64,000 bases of DNA from Psilocybe azurescens (taxonomy: Eukaryota; Basidiomycota; Agaricomycetes; Agaricales; Agrocybaceae): positions 1 through 64,000 of the forward strand of contig JAJIRX010000193.1 of assembly GCA_023853785.1 (NCBI GenBank). The letters run 5' to 3'. The notes under the pieces are model-generated. The model saw nothing but the letters and a program-made list of their open reading frames with translations. It did not search any database and was not told the DNA's origin. Made by a program: the position numbers and the translations under genes. The stretch's first letter is position 1. Each line of letters opens with the position of its first letter. Of the stretch, positions 37,385-48,477 are shown piece by piece.

Positions 37385-39810
37385 ATGACCACCAGTCCTG
37401 TGATTACCGAACAGGTTAGGAATAGTTGGATTGGCTACCAGCAGTGACAAATAATATAACTGTGCCTCCTGTAGGACAACGCGAAGCCATGGACGATCAA
37501 TGAGGAGTACAGATTTGCCCCCAAAAGAGAGGGAGATCCCTGGCAGAGAGTACTGGACCCCTTGCTGGACAAGGAGAAAATCAGATGTGATGGGTGGAAA
37601 GACGAAGTCGGTAATCTGCTTATCTTCGTGAGTAATCGTTTCATTTGTCCCGCCCAACTAGTGACCCATTAACCCACCCATAGGCTGGTCTCTTCTCGGC
37701 TGTAGTGACTACTTTCATCATTGAATCCTACAAGACGCTTCAACCCGATCCAAACGATGATATTGTAGGCCTACTCTTTCAAATTTCCAGCCAGCTCAAT
37801 AGCACTGGGTTTGAAGCAGCACAAACTCCTTCGGCCCTGTCTATTTTACCCTCTCAATCCTTCATTCCGACTCACTCTGCTGTCCGCGTCAATATCTTCT
37901 GGTTCCTGAGCTTGATATTTAGCCTATCCACTGTCCTCGTCGGTATTGTAGCCTTGCAATGGCTTCGAGAGTATCAGGCATATCCCGGTCAATCTGCACG
38001 AGAGGTGCTAGCCTTACATCACATGCGCTCTGAAGGAATGGAAAGGTGGCAAGTCTGGAACATCCTCAGGGCACTCCCGTTACTTCTACAGACGGCCCTC
38101 GTGCTGTTCTTTGTAGGGATAATTGACTTTTGGATGCGCTCGGTAACAAGGCGGTAGCTGCTTCTGTTACTATTGTCGTCGCGCTCACACTCTTTTTCCT
38201 GTTCTCGACCACTATGCTGCCAGCCGCTCAAGTTTTCTTCCTACGTCTTCTACTCATTCTTCCCCTCCGGCTCGAAAAGCCACCATCACAATGTCCATAC
38301 AAGTCCCCGCAATCCCATCTATTCTATTCTATTTCTCCCGCCTGTCGCCAAGCTCTCGCAGCTCTTCTGTCGGCTCTCTGGTATCCTTTTCGAAAATCTT
38401 TGGGAATTTATCAAAGTCAAAGGGTTGAACGGTTCTTCACGAAACCATTCACAAAGCTGACCATCAAAAATAATCTGCCAATACGTTATCATCTTTTCGA
38501 CCTTTGGTCAAAGAAAACATGGATAGACTTCGACTCGACCTGGCTATGGGTTAGGGACGCTTTTTCGCGCGGACTCCACGACAAGGACTTCAACTCCACT
38601 GCGACTGAAGTCTCTTTTGATCTCTCCCCAATAATCGCTCTTTTGACATTACTGCAATTATATGTCACGTAGACGTTGATATCGACGTCGACAGATACCT
38701 AGACATGTACCACTGCTTTTCCGACCTGTCAAAAATCTTCACAATCTCAAATACAAAACAGCGGTCTTACCGACCTAGTAACCTCTCGGTTCTGTGGCGG
38801 CGGAACATTTATCTGAGATCTTTGACTCCTATTTCGGCGTATGCCAAAGACGATGACCTGGTCGAGCATCTGAAGCCAGAAACGAGTCGTTCGAATGATG
38901 AATTTTCACCACATGCGAACGCTATCAAGGCGTTGCACGACATGAACATGTATAGATTCCTAATACGTAACCTTTTCGATCCACAAAGTCAAATCTTCTT
39001 TCATCAGCAAGAAATTGTTGTCAGGCTACAAAACTATCTCTTTGGGAGGAAAACTATACATCCACCGCAGATAAATCTTCCGTTGTATCTTCATTTTGGC
39101 CGGTGGATGTCGATCGACAGTCCCCAAAGAGGTGAGAACATGTTTAAAGTTTGTCTCTGCTAGGCCCTGATCAAGTTTCATAAATTGTCGCTCTCAGCGG
39201 CGGTGTCTCAGCAACAGATTCTCAACTTGGCTACTTTCTTCGATTACATATGTAGCCCAGGAATCATCATATCTCCTGGAGACGTACATGGCCATCGGGA
39301 CATTTCATCAGCTCTCCGACTCGGCGGTCGAAATTTGAGCCTCGTAATCGCCCGGGGTGCAGCCGTTCAAATACAGGGCTATGCGAAGATGCACAACACT
39401 TTAATAGCGTTTCTGGATCACATCGCTGACATTTTGACTGTATCGTATCGCAAGGAGAGCCCCCGGCAAACATGCTATACGTGGCCCATTATGCTGCCAT
39501 ATTTCTCCAGCCGCTTGGGGTGGCCTTCAGGGATAACCCGGAACGAGGCGTCTTATTTTCTCGAATTCTTCCGTCGTATGAAAGGCTACTGTCGGCCATT
39601 CGCTTATACCTAAATCACCCTATCGACAAAGGCGACCCAGCGCTGGAAGCGCTGAGTGGCATGTTGTCTTTTCTCGGTGAAAATGATAGCGGGATTGATT
39701 ATGACATTGGATTACCTCCAATTCAAACCCCCAACAGCTCCGACGCCAAAGTCAGCCCCACCGAAAAAGAATCAAATGAACGGATTTCCAGTTCCAGCAG
39801 TCCAGTGTGA
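37385..39810 (+). CDS. DUF6535 membrane protein (copy A)
   Basis: Four exons: 37385-37414, 37475-37627, 37684-39131, 39198-39810. The DUF6535 domain begins WTINEEYRFAPKREGDPW, continues DEVGNLLIF and AGLFSAVVTTFIIESYKTLQ, then NIFWFLSLIFSLSTVLVGI, QTALVLFFVGIIDF and a fourth hydrophobic stretch near residue 240: four transmembrane helices, with a long soluble C-terminal half. The function of DUF6535 is unknown; it is almost confined to Agaricomycetes and found in expanded, variable sets. Three one-base losses (38128-38131, 38641-38644, 39468-39470) interrupt the frame; adding them gives 749 codons exactly and aligns the protein end to end with copy B (55535-58102). The first exon is 30 bases in all three copies here. 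Either read errors or a very young pseudogene; I favour read errors. Confidence 0.75.
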
Positions 39811-40455
39811 TGAAGCAGAGAGTACACCATCGGCCCTGCTACTACCGGACAGTCTCGCTGCCGTCTTCGCGATCATATTCATATCCCCTGTATCCATACC
39901 CGCCCTTGTCCTCATCTATACTATAGACATCTCAGAGGTCTTCATCCTCATCTACCGGTTAATCACGTCACCTTCCTCCTCATCTTCGCCTTCGTTTCAG
40001 GGTTGTGGCTTAAAGAACATCCAATTGGCAACCATGTCACGAAGATCTGTGAATTCGGTGGCAGACCATTGTACGTACCGGCATTTGGGGAAAGGAACTC
40101 GACAACCTAGCACACTATCTTTTCTAGCTTGATTATGTTGCCAGCTTCTTGAAACTTGCCCTACTACGGAGTCAGTGACTGGCGCAAGCAGCCTTGTTTA
40201 GTGCGCCTCATAAATTATTGTGCTCAAACTGTCTCTGAGACTGGGCTTCAAGTTTCTGTAGCCTAGCCGTGGCTTAAAGGGTGCGATTATAGAGAAGTGA
40301 TCCCATTGTACCAAAGGTCGTGCTTATACAGATGTAGACTATGTATACCAGAGTCCTCTTAATAACTTGCAATCGCCAAAATTACTCTCCGAACCAAGAA
40401 GTCTTCGGAATCGCTCGTAACGGCGCAATGGGTCTTCGTAGATAACTTTCTTCTC
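39811..40455. other. Intergenic between convergent genes
   Basis: A Ser-rich frame overlaps 39656-40132 but is out of frame with the preceding gene and has no homology I recognise. The rest is the 3' flank of copy A and of the minus-strand hydrophobin. Confidence 0.4.
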
Positions 40456-40993
40456 CTACAAGTTGATGTTGACGGGGGTGCATCCAAGAGCGACCACTCC
40501 ATCTAATGAAATCGACGTCAGTACAGCCGTTTTCAATGCTCTCAAGATAAAATACTGACTGAATGTGTTGTTGGTGCAGCAGACGGGTTGGGCGGTGCTG
40601 TTCGTAAAAGAGAAGTAATTAGGTCTAGCTCAACACCATCGATAAGGTATCACATACCAAGAGTTGCCTCCAACTCCGATGGCGGAGATAGGGGTGCAGG
40701 TAAGGCCAACAAGTGCACTGACGTCCTCGACGACGATGCCCAAAAAGTCCCAAGAGGGCGGATGCAGCGGCGCTGTTAGCTGCCTGCGCACTATTGCCTA
40801 TAGAAAAAAATCGTGTCAACGCTCTTTTCGATTTACCAATACGTTGAAGAGGCTTACAGCACTGGAGATCACCGGTGTTGCATTGGCTAGCGGGGATGGT
40901 GGAACCACCACCACCTCCGTTACGGCGAACGGGGGTGACTGTGGCAGCAGCAAGGGTAGCAAAAGCAAGAGCAGAGAGGACTTTGAATTGCAT
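40456..40993 (-). CDS. Class I hydrophobin, minus-strand copy (one-base frame slip)
   Basis: Exons on the minus strand: 40993-40858, 40797-40658, 40597-40560, 40502-40456. It starts MQFKVLSALAFATLAAATV, a signal peptide, and keeps the eight-cysteine plan (QC, CC, TC, SC, VCC, GC) of class I hydrophobins, secreted proteins that self-assemble at air-water interfaces and coat hyphae and spores. It is an inverted duplicate of 50568-51107: exons and introns are nearly identical, and similarity runs from the TATA box to about 7 bases past the stop. The A5 run at 40742-40746 (T5 in the gene) is A4 in the other copy and throws the frame in exon 2, so as written the second half is not translated. It may be a read error or a recent pseudogene. 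It has two fewer glycines in its Gly run. Confidence 0.8.
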
Positions 40994-41060
40994 ATTGGAG
41001 GAGTGCTTTGGATTTACTGAACGAGGTTCGAGTGAAGAAATGTGGTTGGAACTCGATGCC

Positions 41061-41067
41061 TTTTATA
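41061..41067 (-). promoter_or_regulatory. TATA box of the minus-strand hydrophobin
   Basis: TATAAAA on the minus strand, about 68 bases before the start codon, in the same relative position as in the plus-strand copy. Similarity between the copies begins at this box. Confidence 0.65.
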
Positions 41068-42277
41068 CCTCAAAACGCCTCGGAAATTTTATCGCCTAAA
41101 GTCTGTGTTGGCCCAGGTTCGCCTCAATGCAAAACAATTGTGATGTGTCGAAGTGGAGCGTTGGCTCATAGGCGTTGGAGCTTTTGAGGTACGGACGGGG
41201 TCATAGAATTACTGTGATGAGAATCAGTGTGCGACTGGGACCTGAAACAGAGAGCTGTAGTCAGAGGATGTCTGCGCCCTCATTACCGATGGGTAATCGA
41301 TAAATATTGCACGAGTACATTTTTGAAAGTGTTTCGTCGGCTGTCTGGTAGAAGGAGGGACTTGAGAACGTCTCTGCAGTAAATGCCACTTGAACTGCTG
41401 GTCTCGTCTCCCAATACCTTCAGGGCTCTGTCTTACTGAGCACTATAGTTCATACAGACAGGTATGACAAAATATATGACGACTTAATGAACCCATGTAG
41501 AATGATGATGGCATTGAAGCCAATTGCAAAGTCAGTCGGAGAGACAGCGGGCGTTAGAAGAGGGCCTGAACCTGTAGCTGACCAAAGGGACATCAGAAAT
41601 TTGGATCATTACGAAGACATATTGTGAGAAAACCTCGACGTCATGGCCTTGGCGGCCATGCTGTATTGGGCAAGAAGGCTGTCTCCCGTGGTGGTACGAA
41701 GAACTTTTGGGGTGAGCAAAAACATGCCATTTTTATCAGTGTTTCATCACTGTCAAGAAAAGACGTCGGAGGACCAAGCAAGCACCATAGGCGCTTATTC
41801 CGGTGTTCTGGACCGACATGACACACGTACAGTCTCATTCACAGTGGTCATTTAGACAAATGAAGAATACTGAAGGATTCAAAATACGTGGTGTGTGTTG
41901 TTAACCAAGGCCCAATGACGGCTTGCAAATCCCTATTTTTTGTGGACAATAGTCGAATACGCATTCAGCTCGTAGAAACGGCTAATGGAATAAAAACCGA
42001 GACAACTGGACTAGGAGATGAATGAAAACATTGCCATTTGGAATTATAAACTGTTGAAGAAAGCCCACTCCTAGTCATGAAACTCGTATTTCAGATAGTT
42101 GGAAACAAACAGGTCAGCAATGTGCTTATCCACATTACATTGCATGAATTTTAGATCCCTCAAGCGAATCGCCATATGAATCCAGTGGCTTGCTCTTGCT
42201 CTTTCTTTCATTACATCCGTGAAGCCAATAAGCTTCGATTTCCCAGTTTTAGGATTGTAGTCCCATCGAATGTGTGG
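41068..42277. other. Intergenic, no gene seen
   Basis: No exon structure or motif is supported. Small open frames at 41624-41855 overlap in several frames on both strands and look like chance. The right end (42060-42277) has a protein-like minus-strand frame containing HIRWDYNPKTGKSKLIGF that is interrupted by the MITE at 42286. Confidence 0.4.
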
Positions 42278-42285
42278 ATCGCCAG

Positions 42286-42909
42286 TAGTGTTGCCGCGGT
42301 CAGGTTCAGTCCGGTTCTCAGCATGATTTTGCTGAACGCCGAACTGGACCTTGCGTTCGGTTCAGTGATTTTTCTGAACTCTGAACCGGACTCCCCGTTC
42401 AGGTTCAGTTCAGGTTCGGACGCGTTCGAACCGTTTCAAATTGTGGTGGCCAAAAATTACTTACAAATTGCAATATACATAAGATTCCACTCTTTTCCAC
42501 CGAAAAATCAATATTTCGAAGGCTCCAGTGTACTCTCAGAGCTTTGCCTACCAAATCACGGATATTTCGGACAAGTCGCTTGATCAGGCGACGTGGGGAT
42601 ACTTTCGGCAAAGACTTCAAGTTTATGGGGATCTCGAATGACCTGCCGCGGTGCCGTTTCCCCATCAAAGAAAGCATTTTGGCTACTCTCCTCTTGTCCA
42701 AGGTAGATAATTTGCACAAAAATATAGAAAATTTACCCACTTACTGCCTTCGGTTCGGTTCAGGTTCGAACCTAGTGTCCGAAGCCTGAACCTCGAACCG
42801 GACTTCACGTTCAGTTCTGGAATTTTTCGAACTTTGAACCGGACCAGCGTCCGGTTCGGCATCGGTTCAGGTTCGAACCTCGGTTCAGAACCGGACTACG
42901 GCAACACTA
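42286..42909. mobile_element. hAT-type MITE with 8-bp target-site duplication
   Basis: The element is bounded by perfect 11-base terminal inverted repeats, TAGTGTTGCCG and CGGCAACACTA. It is flanked on both sides by the 8-base direct repeat ATCGCCAG (42278-42285 and 42910-42917). An 8-base duplication and TAGTGTTGCC-like ends fit the hAT superfamily. The 624-base body has no transposase; its ends are filled with many variants of GGTTCAGGTTCGAACC in both orientations (42300-42440 and 42745-42895), which may act as transposase binding sites. It is a non-autonomous element depending on a hAT transposase elsewhere. Confidence 0.88.
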
Positions 42910-42917
42910 ATCGCCAG

Positions 42918-43411
42918 TGTACGGGATACTGGCATGCTTCTGTAATATTCTGATATTCGTTCCTCTGAGCGATGAAGCGTCGATAAGTCATGATAGCTTT
43001 CGTCGGAGCCTTCAGTAGTGATCGCACTAGGAGACATGGGCCCTGTAAGCACGATAGTGTCGTCCATGTAGCGATATTCGTCCTGTGGATGATACATTGT
43101 ACTCCATACAGAGCGGGGATGGTGTTTTTGATTTCTAAGATATCTTCCTATGTCCATAAAGGAGCTGCCCTCGCCATTGTCATCTTCGTCGAAGACATAC
43201 AAGTCCCATTTTCGCAGGCGGTATCATCCTCCTTGTCCTCGTCAAATTCATCTGAGTCTAGGTTTTCCTCAGTGAGTGGTATAGATTTGGTTGTACAATT
43301 TATGGTCCCTCGAGATTGATAAGGTGGAAGAAAAATGAGATAGATCGTCGTACGGGTGTTGCTAAGAGAGGAGATGATATGGTATTGATGAAACAACAGG
43401 CAAGTGCACAA
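42918..43411 (-). pseudogene. Broken minus-strand gene interrupted by the MITE
   Basis: Right of the MITE the minus strand has two overlapping protein-like frames: Asp/Glu-rich (LDSDEFDEDKEDD, about 43225-43265) and a frame with MDIGRYLRNQKHHPRSVWST (about 43100-43160) continuing to STLHRSEERISEYYRSMPVS near 42930. Left of the MITE the minus strand again reads like protein (42170-42277). The element thus seems to have landed in an old coding sequence. The family is not recognised. Confidence 0.35.
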
Positions 43412-44609
43412 TTTCTAACAACAAACGCGAACAACGTCACTGGTCAGATAGCGCGATGTTCCCAGTAACGCGCACGACGGCTTCCTGCTTCCCTGGAATG
43501 CCGACGGCAACATCAGCAGTCTAACCACCTTGCACATAAGACCTTGACTGAGCCTCCCATATTTTCTCGATCTGTTCGTCGATATTGTTGCTCAGACCTC
43601 ATATTTTACGACGAATTTCTTCACTGTCGACAAGACAATTACTCTTAGTTATGGTCTGAGCTCTACTCGAGTATTCAATTCACCATGGCCGGCCAATAGT
43701 CCCACGAATATCACCAACACCTACCCAGTTGAATTTTCGATCGTGCTTGCCGTGAAGTCCAGCCACAGCGTGTAATTACTTGCCCTAGTACATAAGTGCT
43801 ATGCAGTTGATTGCATCTGTTTATTTTTTAATGCATGTACCTTCCTTTCTCTTCTCCTTGCCTCAATTCCTCATGGGGCATTCGTCATTTCCCGCGACTC
43901 GTGGACCTTCGTGGTTAGTAATTAGGATTTTTATTTATCATTTTTTGTCAACCAACCGTTTTTCCTCTTCGATTGCTTCTGTTATCTCTCTGTCTCTTTT
44001 TTAAAGTGTTGATAGCTTTTTGACTCATTACTTGAAGCGTTCGGAATCTCTTTTAATTTACACGCGTACTCCACTAGAAGGCTTCCTACTTCCTTTTCAA
44101 CCCTCACAAATATTACTTCGACGAGAACACACAAGCAACGACCAATACATAACAGCCCATTTGGGAGCCCATTGACTCAGAAAACCAACCACCACCATCT
44201 CGTCGTCCTCGTATCACTAGATATCAAACGCAACTGCAATGACGATAACGTTCCCGTTTACTGAGCCTTCAAGTATTGAGGCCAGTACCACACTTATTGG
44301 TAGCTGCGGCGGCTGTAAGGGATAATCGAGCAGAGGTCTGCAGCTCAATGGTAGTGGCTGCAGTGCGAGTGGCAGCCTGAGTGCCCCAAGAGGTGAAAAT
44401 ATTGGAGACTCGAGGCTTACCGTTGGTGCAGGAAGCAGCGAGGACATGACGGAGGGCTCAGGCAGTGGTGGGGGTTAGCAGAAGACACGATGAATGCGGG
44501 GATTGTTGATGCATATAAGCGGGAGAGAGGATCACTAGCGTGCTTTCGCAGAAATTGAAACAGGCGAGTTTTAATATCTGTTATCTTTCTGCTCCCTAGC
44601 GTTCATGTT
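43412..44609. other. Intergenic, T/C-rich
   Basis: Pyrimidine-rich sequence without supported gene. A Ser/Gly-rich plus-strand frame near 44350-44475 has a stop upstream and no recognisable match. Confidence 0.35.
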
Positions 44610-45173
44610 TTGGATGTTTCTAATGTGTTTCTCGTTGTTAATGTTCTCCCACCTTCGAGCTCGGCGTCAATGTTTGGCGATCCAGGGATGGAAATGTCGT
44701 ATATGTCAAGGTTTACGGATGATGGGAGGCATGGACACATTGAGAATGTTGCGTCTGGAAGCACACGAACATCTGCAGATGCGCGAGCACTGTGCGCTAA
44801 CTTCAGTTCGCGCTCAGAGACCATGGGGTGCCAATTCCACGGTCGTCCTCGATGATTTCCTACTTTGGTATACATGCATTTGTGCCCTTTAAAGGGGGCC
44901 GTGGATGATGAGGATGCCAACTTTGGGGACGAGGCCCCTGCGTCGACTCTATCTTTCACTTCAGGTGACTCATTAGGATCACATTCGCCGTCATCGAACG
45001 TTGGTGCGGATCCCGCCAGCTGCGTGAGTGTGGAGACGGATGTGACAAGTTTACATTCATCTGGGTCGTTTAAAATGATAGGTACGGGCTCGGATTTCCT
45101 TGCACACGCGAATCTTCATGGTTACGGTCCTGGTGCAAAACTCGGTGGGCGTGGGTGGAACTGTGGTGACTGA
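44610..45173 (+). pseudogene. Unknown protein frame with one internal stop
   Basis: A single plus-strand frame is open from about 44610 to the stop at 45171-45173 except for one TGA at about 44854. It contains GDPGMEMSYMSRFTDDGRHG and later DDEDANFGDEAPASTLSF and SNVGADPASCVSVETDVTSL, that is, acidic and Ser-rich segments that look like a disordered tail. No domain is recognised and no start is clear. It may be the last exon of a decayed gene. Confidence 0.3.
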
Positions 45174-45945
45174 GATTAGGATGGGCGCATATGGTGCTCC
45201 CCACAGACGGTAGACATATCCCTCTGTTCCATCGCCTTCGCTGAGTTCCAGCTTTGGGAGCTCTTTTGTTTTTGCTTACGGGTTGCCGCTGACGGAGGTA
45301 TTTATGGGAGCGTAGAACCAGTTGGCGGAGGGTGAGGCTCAGATTTTGAGCGGAGACGGGCAGCCTGCGAAGTGTTGACAACGGGACAGCTCTTGTAGGG
45401 GAAGCGACGGAGGCTAGAACTTCTCGAAAGAGCCGATCATCGGGCTTAAATGTATAGCAGTGAGCTTGACCTTTGTTGTTTAAGACCGTTGATAAAAGAC
45501 ATGATGTATAGATGTATTCTCATAATCATTGCTCTATAGCCTACTAATTTACGGTTCTTCGTACTTGTAATCCGAATCAGACTTATTATAATACACACGC
45601 TATTCTGTTGCGGTTTAGAACGTACTGTAGATCATATTGTATGCTCTACAGAGGTTCAATGTAACTATGGATGGCGAAGGAGCATCCTGCAACGAGGCCC
45701 GGAGTAAAGGATATAAATAGCGACGGACTCATTAATCGCGATCACGAGTTACCTACGCGTACCCATATAAGGCTAATTAATGACACGTGTTACCGACGAA
45801 ACAGGACCCCAAGAAGAGGGCGGGATTGATGGATTGATGTGATTGGTGGGGACCTTCCGCCCTGTGCCATTGTTCTAACCCCCGCCATTGTTCTTGTGAC
45901 GGCACACGGCGGAAGCGATTACGGAGTCACACTGACACCGCGCCC

Positions 45946-45953
45946 TATATAAA
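45946..45953 (+). promoter_or_regulatory. TATA box of the Hsp20-family gene
   Basis: TATATAAA lies 44 bases before the start codon at 45998. A 12-base word (ygccattgttct) is repeated at about 45865 and 45882 upstream, a possible factor site. I do not see clear heat-shock elements (three alternating GAA/TTC units). Confidence 0.55.
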
Positions 45954-45997
45954 CCGACTTTCCCATCTTTTCTCTCTTTTTCCCTGTTTCCCTCCTC

Positions 45998-48477
45998 ATG
46001 TCCTATCCCCCTCCTTACAGTGGTCAGTACTCAGACATCTATGGTAGCGAGAGTCCCTCTACGCCTCATCCCCATCAGCCTCCGGGCGCGTTTCCACAGT
46101 GGGAGACCCTAGAACACACGCAGCCTCATGATTTGCACTCGTTGCAGTCATCACATCATTCCACCCCATGCAAACCCCCACTTCCACTTCATTTCGTCCG
46201 ATCGAGTTGGAGGAACCTCCGCATCTCGTGCCAAGTCAGGCTCACTTGTCTCATACTGGTTCTCCACTGGACGACGCGCCCGTTTTGCTCCATCATCCAC
46301 ATGATGTGCAACAGCAGCAACAGCAATATCAACAGCAGCAGTACGACTATCTTGCCCAACATCAGCTGCAGCAACATCGACATCCTGATTATGAACAAAT
46401 GCAAGAGATGGGTCCTCCCGACACTTCTGCGTTATTTCGTACAACGCAACCCCCGATGGGCGTGCTCCGCTCCATTCCCAGCAGTGGCATACGTGCTGTA
46501 GGAACTCATCCGTATTATAGGAGAACGTCTGGGAGCGCACTTTCGACGCAACGTGGCCATGATTCCCCTGGTGGATCGGTGGAGCCTGCGACTCCAATTG
46601 CTGTGTCGCCCGTGCCTTCTTTTAGTGGTGGGGGTGTTGCTACTCCGGTTATTAGTACAGCACCTACTCCCCCTCCTACCACCAGAACCACCACGAGAAG
46701 GACACGCAGTGCTGCGAAACCCAGGGCGAGCGTTAGATTCGAAGCAGGGACTAAAACGACCTCAGGTCTCGCTCCTACCCCCGTGCTACGGCGGCGCGCG
46801 CTGGGACTCCAGTCCCCTCCGCCTCCACATCTGCAGGATCGACATCCACAGTACCAGTTCTGCGCTCTGCCACACGAAGAACAGCCCCTTCAGCTAGGTG
46901 GGTAAAAGTGTCTTTTGTTATTCACAACGACTTTGCGGTGGAAATCATCGGTCGGTAGCTCAGACAGCATATAACTGACGAAAAAATTATTTGTATTTTC
47001 AGGACTCCGCCACCGAGTCAGACTACTGCAGCTTCTACAACCACCGCGTTAAGTTCAGGCTCGGGTTCAGGCGCAACATCGTCTAGAGCCCGCCCGATTC
47101 TGCAACCCTGGGCCACAACGTCTACGTCTACTCCATCAACATCACTTCCCCAGGCCTCCACTACCCCTCACGCCCCTCCAACCGTACCTCCCCTGACACG
47201 AACACCGGGCTCTTCTCCCCGTTCCCGCGTCCCGATCACCTCCATCCCAACAGACATGTATTATTCTCCGAAAACTCACATTCTCTCGGCTTCCCTCGAG
47301 TTGCCAGGAGTCAAGCGTGAGCATATACATGTGAGGATGGGGACATGCTATTTAACCACGTGAAGTACGTGGTTGTCGTCGCGGAGAGCATGCCGGTTTT
47401 TTTGGGGAGGTGCGGGTGGAGGTGGAGAAGAGGGAAGTGGAGTGAATGAAGCGTCCACTGGTGCTGCCGGGAAACCGGACGTGCAGACGCGTAGAGAAGA
47501 GGAGGAGGAAGAGGAGGACAGTGACTCTGCGACGAAGACAGAGATGCCTGAACAGGCGACGCGGATGTCCCCGCCAACGAACACGGATCCACGTTCTAGA
47601 TCCCATTCTGCGACGCCCACCGCGCCTTCGCCTCTCAACATGCCGCCGCCGACTTCGACTTCTAACACTAGAGCCGACCGGAGTCAATTATTAAGTCAGT
47701 ACATGATACCTAAGCTGCATGCTTCTGAAACTCCGAGCGCCAGCGATGGAACAGGTATGAAAACGGACGGAATTGGCAGAATTGTGAGCGCGAACCTGCG
47801 TGAGCGCCGATTCGGGATCATGAGGAGGCTCATTCAAGTTCCTGCGACTACCACGGTGCGTCCTTCATTCTTCTGTTCTTTTGTATTCTCCTTTGCTTTC
47901 TTGTCGTTTCATACTATGTTGTCCGGCGTGATGTTCCCTTTTCTTTATTCTTTCCACTCTTTATAGATACAAACCCTTCCAAAAAAATGCAAAATAGTTC
48001 TCTTGGCTCCTATTAGTGTCCTTCTACGTCTCTCTGTGTGACCTCAAATTTTGACTCGGCTGATGGACGCTTTTTTTCTCTTCTCATTTGCTGTCCTCAA
48101 ATTCGAAATCAAACCCTCAACACACTGCAATTCAACCATCGCCCGCCTCAAAAACTGTCCTCCCTACGCCGGTCTATCTCCTCAAAACATCCCATTGGCT
48201 TCTACATTACTCCTCGACTTCGATTTCACCTCCAACGTCCTTCCCGCAATCGTCCATACGACGAATTTGCGTCACTTGGACTTGAACCTGGCGCAAACGT
48301 CTTGTGCATTTCAATTTCATTTGCTTTGAACTTTGAACTTGTTCATTAATGAAGCTCGCGAACGTTAACGCGTCATTGGAGGACGGTGTCCTTTCGCTTC
48401 AGATTGATTTCGGACCGCCGTATGAGATCGATGACGGGGTTGATATTCCTGTGCGATGGGGTGGGCAAGAGATCTAG
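45998..48477 (+). CDS. Hsp20-family protein with split alpha-crystallin domain
   Basis: Three exons: 45998-46897, 47003-47855, 48355-48477, about 625 residues. The first 420 residues are low-complexity: Pro/His/Ser, a polyglutamine tract (46307-46345) and Ser/Thr/Pro. The alpha-crystallin domain starts with SASLELPGVKREHIHV (47284-47330), continues TCY and HVKYVVVVAESMPVF, is interrupted by about 130 disordered acidic and Ser/Pro residues (poly-Glu near 47490), and resumes with LRERRFGIMRRLIQVP and NVNASLEDGVLSLQIDFG after a 499-base intron. Ordinary fungal Hsp20 proteins have 150-250 residues and an unbroken domain. Hsp20 proteins are ATP-independent chaperones that hold unfolding proteins. 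One-base homopolymer errors at 46164, 46778, 47351 and 47397 are assumed; with them the exons sum to 626 codons. The region 47331-47410 is the least certain part. Confidence 0.65.

Noticed and set aside
42405..42740. 111-codon minus-strand frame inside the MITE.
   Set aside because: It covers repeat arrays and the AT-rich core of a non-autonomous element; no transposase motif.
46151..46597. Minus-strand frame opposite the Hsp20 N-terminal region.
   Set aside because: Antisense of the polyglutamine and Pro/Ser coding region; no independent support.
47311..47687. Several overlapping minus-strand frames, Ser/Arg rich.
   Set aside because: Antisense shadows of the acidic insert in the Hsp20-family gene.
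47856..48354. The long Hsp20 intron considered as a separate small gene (frames at 48038-48349).
   Set aside because: The flanking exons join in phase into the conserved alpha-crystallin end; the internal frames have no motif.
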